From contig OV884014.1 of the NCBI GenBank assembly GCA_930367205.1, forward strand, positions 115,823,768 through 115,887,767: 64,000 nucleotides of DNA. The letters are read 5' to 3'. Both the position numbers and the translations under genes were made by a program. Below are positions 35,465 through 47,375 of this stretch, piece after piece. The notes below the pieces were generated by a model, which worked only from the letters and a program-made list of their open reading frames with translations, had not been told where the DNA came from and did no database searches. The first letter of the stretch is position 1. The number at the start of each line of letters is the position of its first letter. This stretch comes from Acanthosoma haemorrhoidale (lineage: Eukaryota; Arthropoda; Insecta; Hemiptera; Acanthosomatidae).

Positions 35465-35757
35465 GTTGAAAGGATCATCAAAAAGAGTTGTTGGGTTTTC
35501 GTCTACTCTTTTAAAAAAATTTATTATGAATAACAATCGAAACACTGGTATATATACAAATATTAATCAGTTACAGCGTTAGGACATACTTTAGTGAACG
35601 CTTAGGCACAAGTGAGGATGTCTTGGCCCTAAGCAGGTCAGAAAAGGGGAGGATTTTAGGGGAGGAAATGGTTACTTACAAAAAACAAGGGGACCATAGT
35701 CTCAACTGAGGTACAGGTTTCTACTAACAATGTAACTTATAATGAGTATTATATAAC
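35465..35757 (-). repeat. MITE-like family M1, copy 7, diverged
   Basis: It keeps the order of the family (ttattatgaa, the cactggtatatata block, acttataatgag) and ends attatataac, matching the family terminus. It is the most diverged of the seven copies. Confidence 0.5.
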
Positions 35758-36244
35758 TGGCCATAAAAGTTTCGACATAGCGCATGTATCTGCACCATGT
35801 CCTCATAACAAGAAAAAGAGTGTGGTTGTTAAACTAGTCGGTAATAATATAAATGACAAACTACGTGCAAAAGAATACAAAACAATAAGGAGCTTGATAT
35901 ATATTCATAGTAGATGAAATATAGGCTGATACAACAAAATATATGCAAAGAGGAAGGAGTAAACTGGGCAGTAATTTTTATCATCATTCTCAGCAATCCC
36001 CACACTAGTTTCTTGTTTGATGAAAACCTAACATCTCATCAATATACTGACAGCTGGAGATGAACTCACCTAATCTAATCTATAATACATCTCGTATAGA
36101 TTTTTGAAATCCGTAGATGGAATTTGGTCGAGCGTACTACGGTGTGTATATTCAAATTATGTAAGCGACTCCCCCCCCCCCCACACCGAAACTTTCAAAT
36201 GCTGAGTTCTTTTTCGATTTTTTCTTTAATTCTGTAAAGCTTTT
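35758..36244. repeat. Repeat R5 copy B
   Basis: Positions 35890-36160 are related to 34140-34415, sharing the atggaa.ttgg start and the tactacggtgtgtatattca end. A C run at 36170-36182 and a T-rich stretch separate it from the next J1 copy. Confidence 0.4.
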
Positions 36245-36700
36245 AGTCAAAAGTCCTGAGAACAAAAGTAACCTATCCAAACCCTAATCCCCCTGCACAG
36301 TCATTGTACTGCACCACTCATCTCTATAATCATCCTCGGAGACTGAAACGGCAGTGGCCTCGTGACCTGCTATAAATACGTGACAGTGGGAGTCCTGGCA
36401 ATTGTCAGTTTCTCCAATCATGCCCTGAGCGTATGTGGCTCTCGCGCTCTTCAGCCAGCCTCCATTGGCTCGTATCCGGTGACGCGGCTGACGGAGGATC
36501 GTGGGGGACTCTCCAAGACTACACTTCCTCTTTCGCATGCAAGGGAGGTGACAACCATGTGGATTTGGGAGGCCTCTGGGGTAAATACTGTATGAATGAG
36601 CGAATGAATAAAAATTGTAAATATTGTATGAATGAAAACATTTATCACAATTACTTATTGCCTAATTGGGCAGATTGTAAGTTTATGTAAATACAGAAGT
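36245..36700 (+). mobile_element. J1 LINE, 5'-truncated copy
   Basis: It starts in the ORF2 C-terminus (caaaagtcctgagaac) with several small deletions and covers the whole 3' UTR except the last bases. The terminal AATAAAG region is replaced near 36690. Confidence 0.8.
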
Positions 36701-38060
36701 TTAAAGTTATTACTATAAAGTTTTTATTGATTATTGTTTAGGTTCACCCTAAACAATCGTTTGATATTTCTATATTTACATATATATATTTTTTCCTTTT
36801 ACTTTACTATCTGCGGCAAGATGAAATAGAAGCAGGATAAGAATATGGGTTTACCGAACCATTTCCCAAGAGTGGCGGATCCTCTGGTCCCGGCGGCCAC
36901 GGGTGCTTTAGCACAAGTTATTTATCTCTTCTGGCCAGGGTCCATGTATTTTTTTTTGAAGAAATAATTTCCTAAAGGTAGTTTTGGACAAGTTTGTGTT
37001 TCCTCTCTTGATTTTTTTTATAAATAAATCGCGTGTTATATCTGTGCGTTATTTATTATTTAAATTAGTTAACCAAAACTATAAAATCAACGTACAAAAA
37101 TAGTAAATACTAATAAATGTAGTTTAAAAACTTTAGATAAATGTGAACATGAGTCGACTGTACATCCATGTTAGGTGGTTTACATGGTTCCGATCATACC
37201 TCCTGACATGTAGGACTGGGGTGCCTCCTGGACCCTACTCTCTTCCTTGTACTCTATTTGGCTCAAAAACAAATAAAGAAACAATGCTAGTTCTGGTTTA
37301 CACTTATTTACGTTGAATTCTGTCAACTCACTGAGGTGGGTTTTGCGGTATGTCTTTTTGATGATTTGCTGATTCCATTGGCATTATATGTTGTATCTCA
37401 GGGATTGTCAACTATACTTAAAAACATTCTATTAATGCGTAACGATTTTCCATTTTTGCCGCTAATATCGCGGCGAAAGCAATAGTACATTCAGAGACAT
37501 AAAAAGAGGACCATAAGCCGGTAGGTGGCACAACCGCCCGCACTTTCGAAACCGTTCATTTTCTCCACCGGTCGGTTTGACCGTAAAATGGCGTGGCCGT
37601 GTGGAGGACCCCGCCGAGTGACCCTTGTGGTGAAGCCGGACTTTCCCTGTGTGAAACGTCACTCCCTTATCATACATCTTTAGATGATTTACCACGCTCT
37701 TCTCAGCCACCACCTCCACTTGGTTGGTGGAGCGGCGGCCGGTATGGACACTCGAGTTTCTCTAGTTTTCTCTTTTGTTAGTCTCTGTCGTTTTTCTGTT
37801 ATTCCACTCAAGTTAGCTATTGAATAATAAAAAATAGAATGTTGTAGACACCTGTTGATTTATTCGGGTATGTGATTTGCTCTCAATTAGATAACAGAAA
37901 TGCTATTTTCATTACTAGTCGATCCCAGGACCTTTAGCTTACTTCATTCATTGTCTCTCTCATTGTTTATAGCGTCATCAAATATAACTATCCTGTTTAC
38001 ATTATGTCTCTACAAGCCTGGAATGAACCAAAGTCGTGAACAAAGTTTGGCATATTAATT
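36701..38060. other. Spacer
   Basis: GC-moderate blocks lie at 36840-36950 and 37440-37745. Near 37200-37255 a short stretch loosely resembles an RT 'VP.G..LGP' region with a frame break, which is too weak to call. No host gene was seen. Confidence 0.3.
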
Positions 38061-38703
38061 TTCCTCCCAAATCCACATGGTTGTCACCTCCCTCGCATGC
38101 GAAAGAAGAAGCGGAGTCTTGGGAAGTTCCCCACGATCCTCCGTCAGCCGTGTCATCGGATACGAGCCAGTGGAGGCTGACGAAGATCGCGTGAGAGCCA
38201 CAGATGATTAGGACATGATTGGAGAAACTAGCCATTGCCAGGACTCCCAACGTCACGTATTTTTAACCACTGACGTTTTAGTCTCCGAGGAGGATTGTAG
38301 GGATGAGTGGTGCAGTGCAATGACTGTGCTAGGGGATTAGGGTGTTTGGATAGGTTACAATGGAATTTCATGAACTTCGAAGGGATGAGTTCAAGAATGT
38401 AGGGTATATTCAGATGAAAGGTTTTGTTGCTGACGTGATAAGCGGCATTTACTATTGTTCTCAGGACTTTTGATTGAAAGGATTGGATTGCGCTTGATTT
38501 TCGACTTTTTTCCTGTCCCCCATAGCTCAGATAAATAATTTATTTTCTATTGAGAGATGGGATGTCCTTTTAAGTAGTCTGTACAGTTGTCCAAAGCGTC
38601 TGTTTAGTTCTTGTCTTTTTAGCCCCGTGTGTGGGTTCCAGGTCAGCCGTTTTTCGAAATTGAAGCCTATAAGTACCGTACTATCTCGGATACAGGGAGA
38701 GGA
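38061..38703 (-). mobile_element. J1 LINE fragment, both ends truncated
   Basis: It lacks the last 130 bp of the 3' UTR and extends upstream into ORF2 as far as the LPVSETVRYL region (38690-38703). It has a deletion near 38530. Confidence 0.8.
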
Positions 38704-39753
38704 AGCTAATTAATTATAATTGAGGGCTTATACTCATATGTTAATATGGAAGAATTTTTTTAAATAAATTTTAAGGACTTATACATTGAACTCGAATTCA
38801 GTTTGAGTTTCTTAAACATTTCTTTTCGTTAATTTTGGTCATTGAAAATCAACATATAAAAAAACCAATCGGGTCGAAGAACGTTATATAAACGATTTTT
38901 AGAAATACTTTTAACAATGCATCTGCGCATAGCAGAAAGAGGAGAAATTATTTTGTCATATTTTCACATTGTATAATTTAAAGGGGTTAAGGGGGGGAAG
39001 GGGGGGAAATAAATACTTTTAACATTTAAAATTATAATATGCTATTTGGGAAATATCAGAAAAGTTAGCATGACAAATAGCTTTAGAGCTGGGACTCCCG
39101 TTATTCTATACGGCATAATCTGGACTGTTTTAGAACATACTTTAAAAAATGTATCGTCAATTATTATTTATTATATTACTTCATCAGTATGGTTCGAACG
39201 CGGATTTTAGACGTCTCGATGATGTTGCTACATCATCTTTTATGTAAACAACAGCTCTAGGGTAAATTCCGCTCGAAAGCCAGCAACTTGTCTCGGAGTA
39301 CAACGTTCGTTTAACTCATATCCGCCAGTTGCTAACCTCTAGGTAAACAATTTGTTGTTTGTCTCGGGGCAAATACATTGTACGATTAGGGTTCCCTCAA
39401 AGGTCGGCAGCTCTCTTACTCCATGGGGACGTGCAAGAACTTGCGGCTTGCGGTATTTGTGCGGTTTGGTTCGTCGAATGTAGATTGGAAATTTGAAATG
39501 CTCACGCGTGCATGGAGCACATGTGGGAACGTGGTGACGTGTGCACTGCCGAAGAATCTCATACAGTTATAAACTATTTGTATCCTATTTAAAACAAAAA
39601 AAAAATTCACATATCCAGTTGAGTGAAAAATGTCGACATAATCCATGTCTTTTTTATATTTTTTGTACATGATGAGTTAACATTGGCTTAACTAGCTCTA
39701 CTTGGCTGCCTCTGAGCCTATAGGGTACATTGTGCGTTCAGTCTTGAGTAATA
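38704..39753. other. Spacer with an L2-type 3' terminus at 38918-39010
   Basis: Positions 38918-39010 (+) carry the gcagaaagaggagaaa block and the aatttaaaggggttaag terminus followed by G runs. The rest is AT-rich with no gene. Confidence 0.4.
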
Positions 39754-40555
39754 TTGAGGTTGGCAAGAATGTAATTTCGGTTTTTAAGTGTGAAGTAAAA
39801 CTCAATTTTTTCTACACAAAAAAAAGAACTTTAATCAGTCAAATATCTTCCATTCTCTTCAATGACCTTTTGCCATATTTCTGGTAACTTCATGATCCCG
39901 CGCTCATAGAACTTCTGGCCCTTATCAGCAAAAAACTCAACCAAGTGCGATTTGAGGTTATCGTTATTACTGAAATTTTTACCATTTAAGACGTTTTGTA
40001 AACTTGGAAATAAATGATAATCCGATGGTGCAAGGTCGGGGCTGTATGGGGGATGTGACATCACTTCCCAACCAAGCTACAATAGTTTCGTACGTGTTGC
40101 TAAAGATGTGTGAGGCCTCGCATTGTCGTGGCGGAACCTAAATATCGAGCTTCTTAACAAGTCCAAGATGTCTTATATGATTTTCAATTGTTGTGTGTGA
40201 TACATTAAACTGTTTTGCAATCTCTCGCACAGTTATATGACGATTCGATTCGATTATGGCTTTCAGTTTGTCATCATCAACTTCAGAAGGTCGACCAGAA
40301 CGAAATTTTTAAAACCAATTCTGACACGTGCGTTCTGTTAAACAATCAACACCGAAAACTTCACATATCTCAGCCTTTTCCTTGCCTTTATGATAAGAAA
40401 AAATTAAAATGTGTCTAATTTTTGCACTACTGTTAAAGCTGACCGCAAATTGACAGTTGTAAACACAATTACACGGAATATCTTTCTATAGGAACCTAAA
40501 GGTATCGACCACCAAATCTCATAAGAAAAAAATTGAAAAATTACTCCCCGGACAA
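39754..40555 (-). pseudogene. Irritans-type mariner, internally deleted
   Basis: On the - strand the N-terminal helix-turn-helix (GRPSEVDDDKLKAII, then TVREIAKQFNVSHTTIENH and VKKLDI) is joined directly to the C-terminal catalytic end (HDNARPHTSLATRTKLL, then WEVMSHPPYSPDLAPSDY and YERGIMKLPEIWQKVIEE). The middle, with the first and second catalytic regions, is missing: the junction is near 40138. A stop lies in the tkLL*LGWE stretch. The left terminus at 39754 (tgaggttggcaagaatgtaa) resembles the irritans-group inverted repeat. The right terminus is unclear. Such deletion derivatives can be moved only by an intact transposase elsewhere. Confidence 0.85.
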
Positions 40556-40804
40556 GACGTTTATTATTAGAAACGGCATGAAATTTTTGTAGGATTTTCC
40601 TTCAAATGTATTTTCTTATGAGTTATTCTTTTTTCTGTTTCCTGTTTTTTTTAACTCTGATCACTATCGCAGGTTTCGTCGCCGAGATTTTGCCAGTAAT
40701 TGTTTCATTAGGGCTATTAGGGGCTTTCGTATATATTTTAGTGGTTTGTGTTATCCATAATATGAATATTCTTGGTTCAAATCACTATTATTATTTTTTT
40801 TTTT
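40556..40804. other. Spacer
   Basis: AT-rich. An open frame at 40606-40860 is strongly hydrophobic, with no recognisable family. Confidence 0.3.
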
Positions 40805-41165
40805 TTCACATCCCCTTGTTATTATTGTACATTACAGAAATCAGTTTATATTCTACATAAGTGAATCTCCCTACAATATGCCTTGTAGCTTGGTTCTACA
40901 TTTTACATTTTTTTTTTAATAATTTTACATTGCGGTTTTTGTGATTGTTACAAATGTATAATGCAGATTATACACTCATCGTCTAAACATGTTTAAAAGT
41001 GATGGGGCTCACCTTATGAATCATACACATAAAACTAACTTATATCTAACCAACAAAATTTACCCCTACATTATGTTTCCATCGATGTGGGAAGGGTGGT
41101 GAGGTCATAGTGTTTGTTAGGTGCTGCAACGAGTCAAAGAACTTCATTTGTACCGACGATCAAAT
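40805..41165 (-). mobile_element. L2 LINE 3' end, reverse
   Basis: It covers the 3' UTR landmarks (the catatccccttgttatt-like start, gcttggctac-like, gatggggctcacc) and the last RT codons (KFFDSLQHL region) in reverse. Confidence 0.75.
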
Positions 41166-42184
41166 CCCTAGACGGGCAAACATTTTTTTTTTGTACATTA
41201 CAGCTCTGATAATTAAATTGGGCGCTCCTCATAGGAAAGCTCGCCTTTATATCATATATATATATAAAAAAAAAGATAGGAGTACCAATGTCGGAAACAT
41301 AAAGAGAAATACAGCTCATGTCCCGTACAAAATCCAGTAATGCCAACTGAGGCGGAATAATGTTACCATTGCATTTGTCTAGAGGGGGAGGGGCTCCTAA
41401 CACGAAAGAGATGGTCGCAAGTCCTTATTCGCTTTTATCTGTTATAGTTTATTGGCTAGTTTGATTAACTGTTTCCCTAGTTTTAATTATATAAATATTC
41501 CCCTTCACGCACAGACACAGCCCTTTGATAAACCTAAAGGACACACAAGCGTGAGGGAGCCCTGGAAGCCGTGGGTGGGACACGCTGTTGTCATTGGTAA
41601 CGAGCACGCCAGGACCCAGCCTTGAGTGAGCCGTAGGACCGTTAGCTTTCAGAATCCGCCACACCCTGTCATTGATTATTATCAAGCTATCTCGTCTATA
41701 TCATCTTGTATCGGGTTAGGAGGGCATTTGTGTCTTGTCCTGTAAATGTTTAGCCTACATCATTTCTTCCTTAACAAGGACAAATCCACTATCTAGTTTG
41801 CATCAAGGGAGAGAAACATCCTCATGTTTTGACTCCATAATATGGGCGGTTCAAATCACACAATAGTACTAGTACATCGAAACTGGTTTTAGGAAAATCA
41901 TCAGTGTGGAGAAATTTAGGTAGAACATGTTTTGTTTAAATTATTTTCGGAATAATTTTGCATTCAGCACTTCTGTGAAGTAAGCCAGTATACATGTTTG
42001 AAAGTATACAGTAGGCGTTTAGTTTCAAAGCCTGCTAGAACCATTTGCAAAACTTTTTTTGTCAGGAGAAAGAAAAAACAACTCAAATTTACATAAAAAC
42101 TATAATATTGCTTAAAGCTATCTTGAAACAATCATAGACCTCGGTTCTTTCCAAAAACATTTATCCGAATTCAAATTTTTCCAT
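41166..42184. other. Spacer
   Basis: Positions 41200-41250 may be a short, diverged piece of the L2 RT (RPALLYGAP region). Positions 41500-41690 are GC-moderate with no gene. Confidence 0.3.
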
Positions 42185-42735
42185 ATAATTCTCCTCGGAG
42201 ACTAGAACGGCAGTGGCCTCGTGACCTGCTATAAACGCGTGACAGTGGGAGTCCTGGCAATGGCCGGTTTCTCCAATCATGTCCTGAGCGTATGCGGCTC
42301 TTGCGTTTTTCGTCAGCCCCCACTGGCTCGTATCCGGTCCAAGACTCCGCTTCCTCTTTCGCATGCTAGGGAGGTGACAACCGTGAGGACTTGGGAGGTC
42401 TCTGGGCTGTTTGTAAGTATGATATGAAAGAAAACATATATCAAATTTACTTATTGCCCAATGAGGCAGATTGTAGTTTTATCACAATAAAGTTGTTTTA
42501 TCAATCGAATTCAAATGCTTGGATTGGGCTTGTTTTTGTTTTTTTTGCCTTTCATGTAAAATTTCTAAGAAATGTATCGAGCTCATTTTTAAACTAATTA
42601 TTTATTCTATTTGAATATAAAATGACACATACTTGACCTTCCCCGTTGCCTAATGGTTAGCATGAACGTTTCTCGGACGGATCTGTTCAGAATTTACCCA
42701 GCCTCGGGAGGATAAATGAGTAGCGATACGAATAA
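42185..42735 (+). mobile_element. J1 LINE tail plus duplicated flank D2, copy A
   Basis: The J1 3' end runs to about 42500. Its 3' flank, 42500-42735, is shared with 44695-44915: both continue atcaatcgaattc.aatgc and later cttccccgttgcctaatgg. Since the flank is shared, the J1 insertion was copied together with its surroundings. A tRNA-like gttgcctaatggttagca stretch lies near 42648. Confidence 0.75.
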
Positions 42736-43207
42736 CGAATCCGATAAAGAAAATCTACAATTTAAGATTGAGAAGTGACGATTAAACTATCACAGCCAGG
42801 AAACAGCAAGCATTATTTTCGAACCATGATTTGGAGATAGTTTTTAGTAAATCTTAACAATCATATATAATAGTCAATTATTACTACATTTATATATATA
42901 TACATATATTATGTAAAAATTGGTTTTAGTTGGGGTTTTTTCCCCCCACAATAGTTTATGTTCACAAACGAGTCGAGTGTATGTCTTTCTGCCGTGGGAA
43001 GTCAATGTTCAAGCTAGATACATAAAAGTTTACATGCAAATCCCATATAATATAAAACAAGGCATGTAAAATATAGCCATATCTCGATAAAACCTGATTA
43101 AGTTTCGTTAATTTGTTAAATATTAATATTAATAAATATTAATCACTTTGTATTCAAAATATATAGTTTCCATCAACAATGGGTTTTTTGGGGGTTTTTT
43201 TTTTTTA
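42736..43207. other. AT-rich spacer
   Basis: No gene was seen. An AT-dinucleotide-like stretch lies near 42890-42910. Confidence 0.35.
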
Positions 43208-43548
43208 TAACTTCATAGCCCCTTTAAATTTACAGACAATTATAGATCCTCAGGCGAATCTATTAACAAATTATTTTTGTATTTCCTTTAGCGTCGCTTC
43301 ATTATATACAGGTTTTGTTATTTTATAAAAATTATATATTAAATAAACAAGTATAATGATACACATTATACGTGACTGAACTGACTAATAAAAGTGATGG
43401 GGCTCATCTTTTTGATCAAAAACTTAAAACTAACTTACATACTAATTCTTAACCTAATTCCCCCCGACAGTCTGTTGTCATCGATGCGGGAGGGGTGGTG
43501 GGGTCATAGTGTTAAACACTGGGTTGGTTAGGAGCTGCAACGGGTTTA
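43208..43548 (-). mobile_element. L2 LINE 3' end, reverse
   Basis: It covers the L2 3' terminus (cctttaaatttacagaca), the 3' UTR with the tttttgatcaaaaac motif, the catcgatgcggg motif, and the last RT codons. Confidence 0.8.
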
Positions 43549-43635
43549 TTTATTTCAAACTATAACTACAAAAGGTCATTATAACTGTGAATAGTATCGG
43601 GTACGGAACTTCCACATCACCCCATCGGTGATCTT

Positions 43636-43698
43636 TTTTTATACAAGCCATTATGTTTTTATACAAGCCATTATGTTTTTATACAAGCCATTATGTTT
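43636..43698. repeat. 20-bp tandem repeat, 3 units
   Basis: The unit tttttatacaagccattatg is repeated three times with perfect identity and 20-bp spacing. Confidence 0.9.
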
Positions 43699-44464
43699 CG
43701 CCTATAAATTCCAATAGCTCTTTACGCTGTACTGAAAGCAAAAAAGTATTCCAATGAAAACTAATAATTGCTATCTTAATTTAATCAAGATATATCTAAC
43801 CTTTTTACATTTATCAATAGGAATTCTAAGTCTAATTCCCAGACTTAACTAGTCATTTAGAATAGTTTAGTAAAGCTCATATCAACAATAAGTTTCTAAA
43901 AATAATATTTGATCGAAGTATCGTCAAGAATAGTTAAGTGGCACGAAGTATCCAAAGCTGGTTATGTTCTAGATGTTTTGGAAGAGACAACCAACCAAAA
44001 ACTTTACAGAAAAATGTTAACATAGCAAGACTCCATTAATTCAAAATGTGGCAAACTTAGATAAACATTTATGTGTAATTCAATCAACTAATTGCATTGT
44101 GTATTATTATGTAAGCATTTAAAATAAATATTTTCCTATCTTAATTAATATAGTAATAGATTAAAGATGTACTCATGTAGCCAGCCTGAGATGAGTTAGT
44201 GCGTTTTCCCCGAGGGTAGAGTTAGGAAGCAACCCCTTTGTGCCTGAAAGCCATGAATAGCATTAGACTAATAACCAACCACAGGTGGAGTGCACTAATG
44301 AGCTGTGAATCGTGGTTTTTACCTCCGCTCTCACGGCTCTTGTGATAATCTCCATTCCCACCGGAGAGAGCTTGTTTTATTCAGCTCACTCTAGGAAACA
44401 AGCTCCAATGCATCTCGGGTATTGTTTTTATAATATAGTAGCAAGACGTCAGTTACTCTTTTGA
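43699..44464. other. Spacer
   Basis: AT-rich to 44170, then GC-moderate with no recognisable gene or repeat. Confidence 0.35.
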
Positions 44465-44915
44465 GTAACTCACTTCGTTGACGCGGCTGACTTCCCAAGA
44501 CTCCTCTCCCTCTTTCGCATGCGAGGGAGGTGACAACCGTGTGGATTAGGGAGGTCTCTGGGCTGTTTGTAAATACTGTACGAATGAGCGAGTGAATGAA
44601 AAATCGTAAATTGGTATGAATGAGAACATTTATCACAATTACTTATTGCCCAATGAGGCAGATTGTAGTTTTATCACAATAAAGAAGTTTTATCAATCGA
44701 ATTCGAATGCTTGGATTGGGCTTCTTTTTTTACCTTTCTTGTAAAATTTCTAAAAAATATATCGAGCTCGTTTTTTAACTAATTATTTATTTTATTTGAA
44801 TATAAAATGACACATATTTGACCCTCCCCGTTGCCTAATGGTTAGCATGAACGTTTGTCGGACAGAGTTTACTCAGCCTCGAGAGGATAAATGAGTAACT
44901 ATTTGAATAACATTG
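44465..44915 (+). mobile_element. J1 LINE tail plus duplicated flank D2, copy B
   Basis: It covers the J1 3' UTR from the gacgcggctgac block to about 44690, followed by the same 220-bp flank as at 42500-42735. The J1 part is shorter at its 5' side than in copy A. Confidence 0.75.
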
Positions 44916-46029
44916 AATAACACATTGTTTTCTTCAAGGATTTTTTTTTTTTTTTTGTGAGCCTTTGGTAGCCATTAAATGATTGAATTTTGAAAAGCTT
45001 TTTGAAAAAGTTACTAGTGAACCTATCTTTATGTTATTTGTGTATCCAGCTTCTGGGATTTCGTCCTCCGGGATTATGTTGACTCTCGATTCGATTGACG
45101 CAAATAATCGAGATTACTGCAATTTGCCGAGAATTTAAACGAACCCTCAATTCTAACCGATGAGATACAAATTTCAGTTTTTTTGCTCTCGAAGTCTATA
45201 TTGCTAAAAATAAATATTGCTTAAAAATCGTCTTTTCTTTATCTGTTGTACTAAAATGATCAATGGTTGAATAGATATAAATTGTTAAAGGTAAATCTCG
45301 AAAATATCTGTTTCCCTGCTGGTTGGGGGGGGGGGAACTTGATAGAAGCCAATCCCGTTTCGCTGGCATTCAAAGCTTTCTTAAATCACGCCTAGGCGGT
45401 TACGTTTCATTCCCCGCGAGTAATGACTCATTACGGGCGGTAGCAATAGAAATCCTCTATTTAATGTCGTTCGTGCCATTTCACTGGATATTTATGCCAA
45501 TACCTTAGCTGCTTACAATGGAAAACTAGTTCGTTCATGATCATTAATTAAAAAAAAAATGAACAACCAGCATTTGTAAAGGTTATTCACTTCTCCGACT
45601 GTTTAGGGGCTAGTTCATTCTAAGTCAGTATGGTGAAAGATTTAATAACTGTTCTATCGCAACTATTTAGGCCAGTACTTTAGTAGTTTGGTTTAGTAGG
45701 GATGAGGGGGGGGGGCGGGGAGTTCTTCAGTAGTCCTTTGCCATTCTATTGAATTACTCGCCTCGAACGAATGAAACCATGCCTGAATGAAGAATCGCTA
45801 TACCATTTGCTTCAAACAACCACCAGCAGTGGAACTTACTTGACAGATACTCCTTGATATCGAAAACAAATGACGACAAGATTTAGACCATTCTCCTATA
45901 TTGAATTCGACTATATAAAATACTTGAGTGTTTTTTTATTTATCTTACGAAACTTTTCATGTTATGACAGGGAAAACTTTGGATGAATGAAAGGTGTCCA
46001 ACTTTCGCGTCTGAGGCAGGAGTCTCAGG
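44916..46029. other. Spacer
   Basis: G runs lie at 45326-45336 and 45708-45716. Positions 45340-45510 are GC-moderate with an open frame of 61 codons and no motif. No gene was called. Confidence 0.3.
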
Positions 46030-46310
46030 GGGTTCTCCCCCCCCCCCCTTTCATATCCCCTTGTTATTACAAATTATGGAATTTAATGTACATTCTATAT
46101 AAATTAATCTATTTAAAATAGGTCAATATTATATGCCCGGTAGCTTGGCTATATTTTATACTGTGATTTAGAATTGTTATAAAAGTATAATGCGCATCAT
46201 ACAATAATTGTCTATACATATTTAAAAAGTGATTGGGCTAGCATTATGAATCATAAAACCTAAAAATAACTCTTGCTTGAACTTAAAACTTGACTCCTTG
46301 CAGCACTTAA
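46030..46310 (-). mobile_element. L2 LINE 3' end, reverse
   Basis: It begins after a C run (46038-46050), carries catatccccttgttatta and gcttggctatatt, and reaches the last RT codons near 46300, more diverged than the other copies. Confidence 0.65.
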
Positions 46311-47099
46311 CAGGCCTACTTAGTTTACTATATCCTATTAGAAGGAAGATGGACTTTCCTTCGTAGTGACTAAAGATATAAATAAGGACTAAAAAAATGG
46401 TTGGAGAATTTAACATATGCAGTTTCAGGTGGCGGTTCGCATGTTTAATGGTATTTTCGAAAAAAACAGAAGTTGCACTTGGAAAAATCTGCTGTTCAAT
46501 ATGGCATTCAAATTAAAGAACATAACTCGACATCAACTCCATTGGCTAAGAATATTTTACTATGTGTGCCTGCGATTAATCTAAGGAATACGGTGCCCTG
46601 GAGTGAACCAGCCTCACTAGTAGGTAAGGTTAAGGCTGGCCAATGTCAGGGCGGCCCCGGCGATGTACAGGAATAAGAAGGGGACTTGCTGGCAGGGCGG
46701 TTGCATTCCTAAGAGCACATCACTCATACAGGGCTGTCTATTTCCGTGGCTACATCCTCTCCTCCATAAATCTGCCCATCGCTGGACACTATTTCCAGAC
46801 CACTCCCAGATCCCATAATCCCCTGTCTCCTCGGGATTTGTGGTCGCTTCCTCGCAGTTGTTCTGTTGTCTCAGTCAGGAAAATGTATCTCTATTCATTC
46901 ATGACAGTAGCCAAAGAAATCAGTCGAATGTTCTGAGTGGCGGGTACATAAGGGGACGGATGTTCTCTTATTGCACATGCGTACTTGAAACAACGGAAGA
47001 AGGACAACGACAGTTTTAAAACTATGGAAGTCGCTGACTTGTTAAAAACCCTTTGATGTAATGAATCCAACCTACTGCAAGAATTTTTTTAGGTCATCA
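46311..47099. other. Spacer with GC-moderate block 46590-46940
   Basis: Open frames of 67 and 97 codons (+) overlap here, with no recognisable motif. No repeat match was seen. Confidence 0.3.
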
Positions 47100-47375
47100 G
47101 TATATTCAAACTTCTTTATTGTGCTAAAATTAAAATCTGCCTTATTAGGCAATAAGTAAATGTGATAAATAGTTTCATTCATACCATATTTACAAACAGC
47201 CCAGAGGCCTCCCAAATCCACACGGTTTTCACCTCCCTCGCGTGCGAAAGAGGGAGCGGAGTCTTGGGAAGTCCCCCTCGATCCTCCGTCAGCCGCGTCA
47301 TCGAATACGAGCCAGCGGAGACTGACCAAGAGCGCGAGAGCCACAGACGCTCAGGACATGATAAGAGAAACTGGG
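47100..47375 (-). mobile_element. J1 LINE 3' tail, reverse
   Basis: It covers the 3' terminus to the tgtcctgagcgtctgtggc block. An internal deletion of about 40 bp around 47190 removes one of the two gtatgaatga motifs. Confidence 0.8.

Noticed and set aside
37190..37260. Possible reverse transcriptase fragment (VPPG..., then PTLFLVLY in another frame)
   Set aside because: Needs a frameshift within about 40 bp and lacks any neighbouring RT motif.
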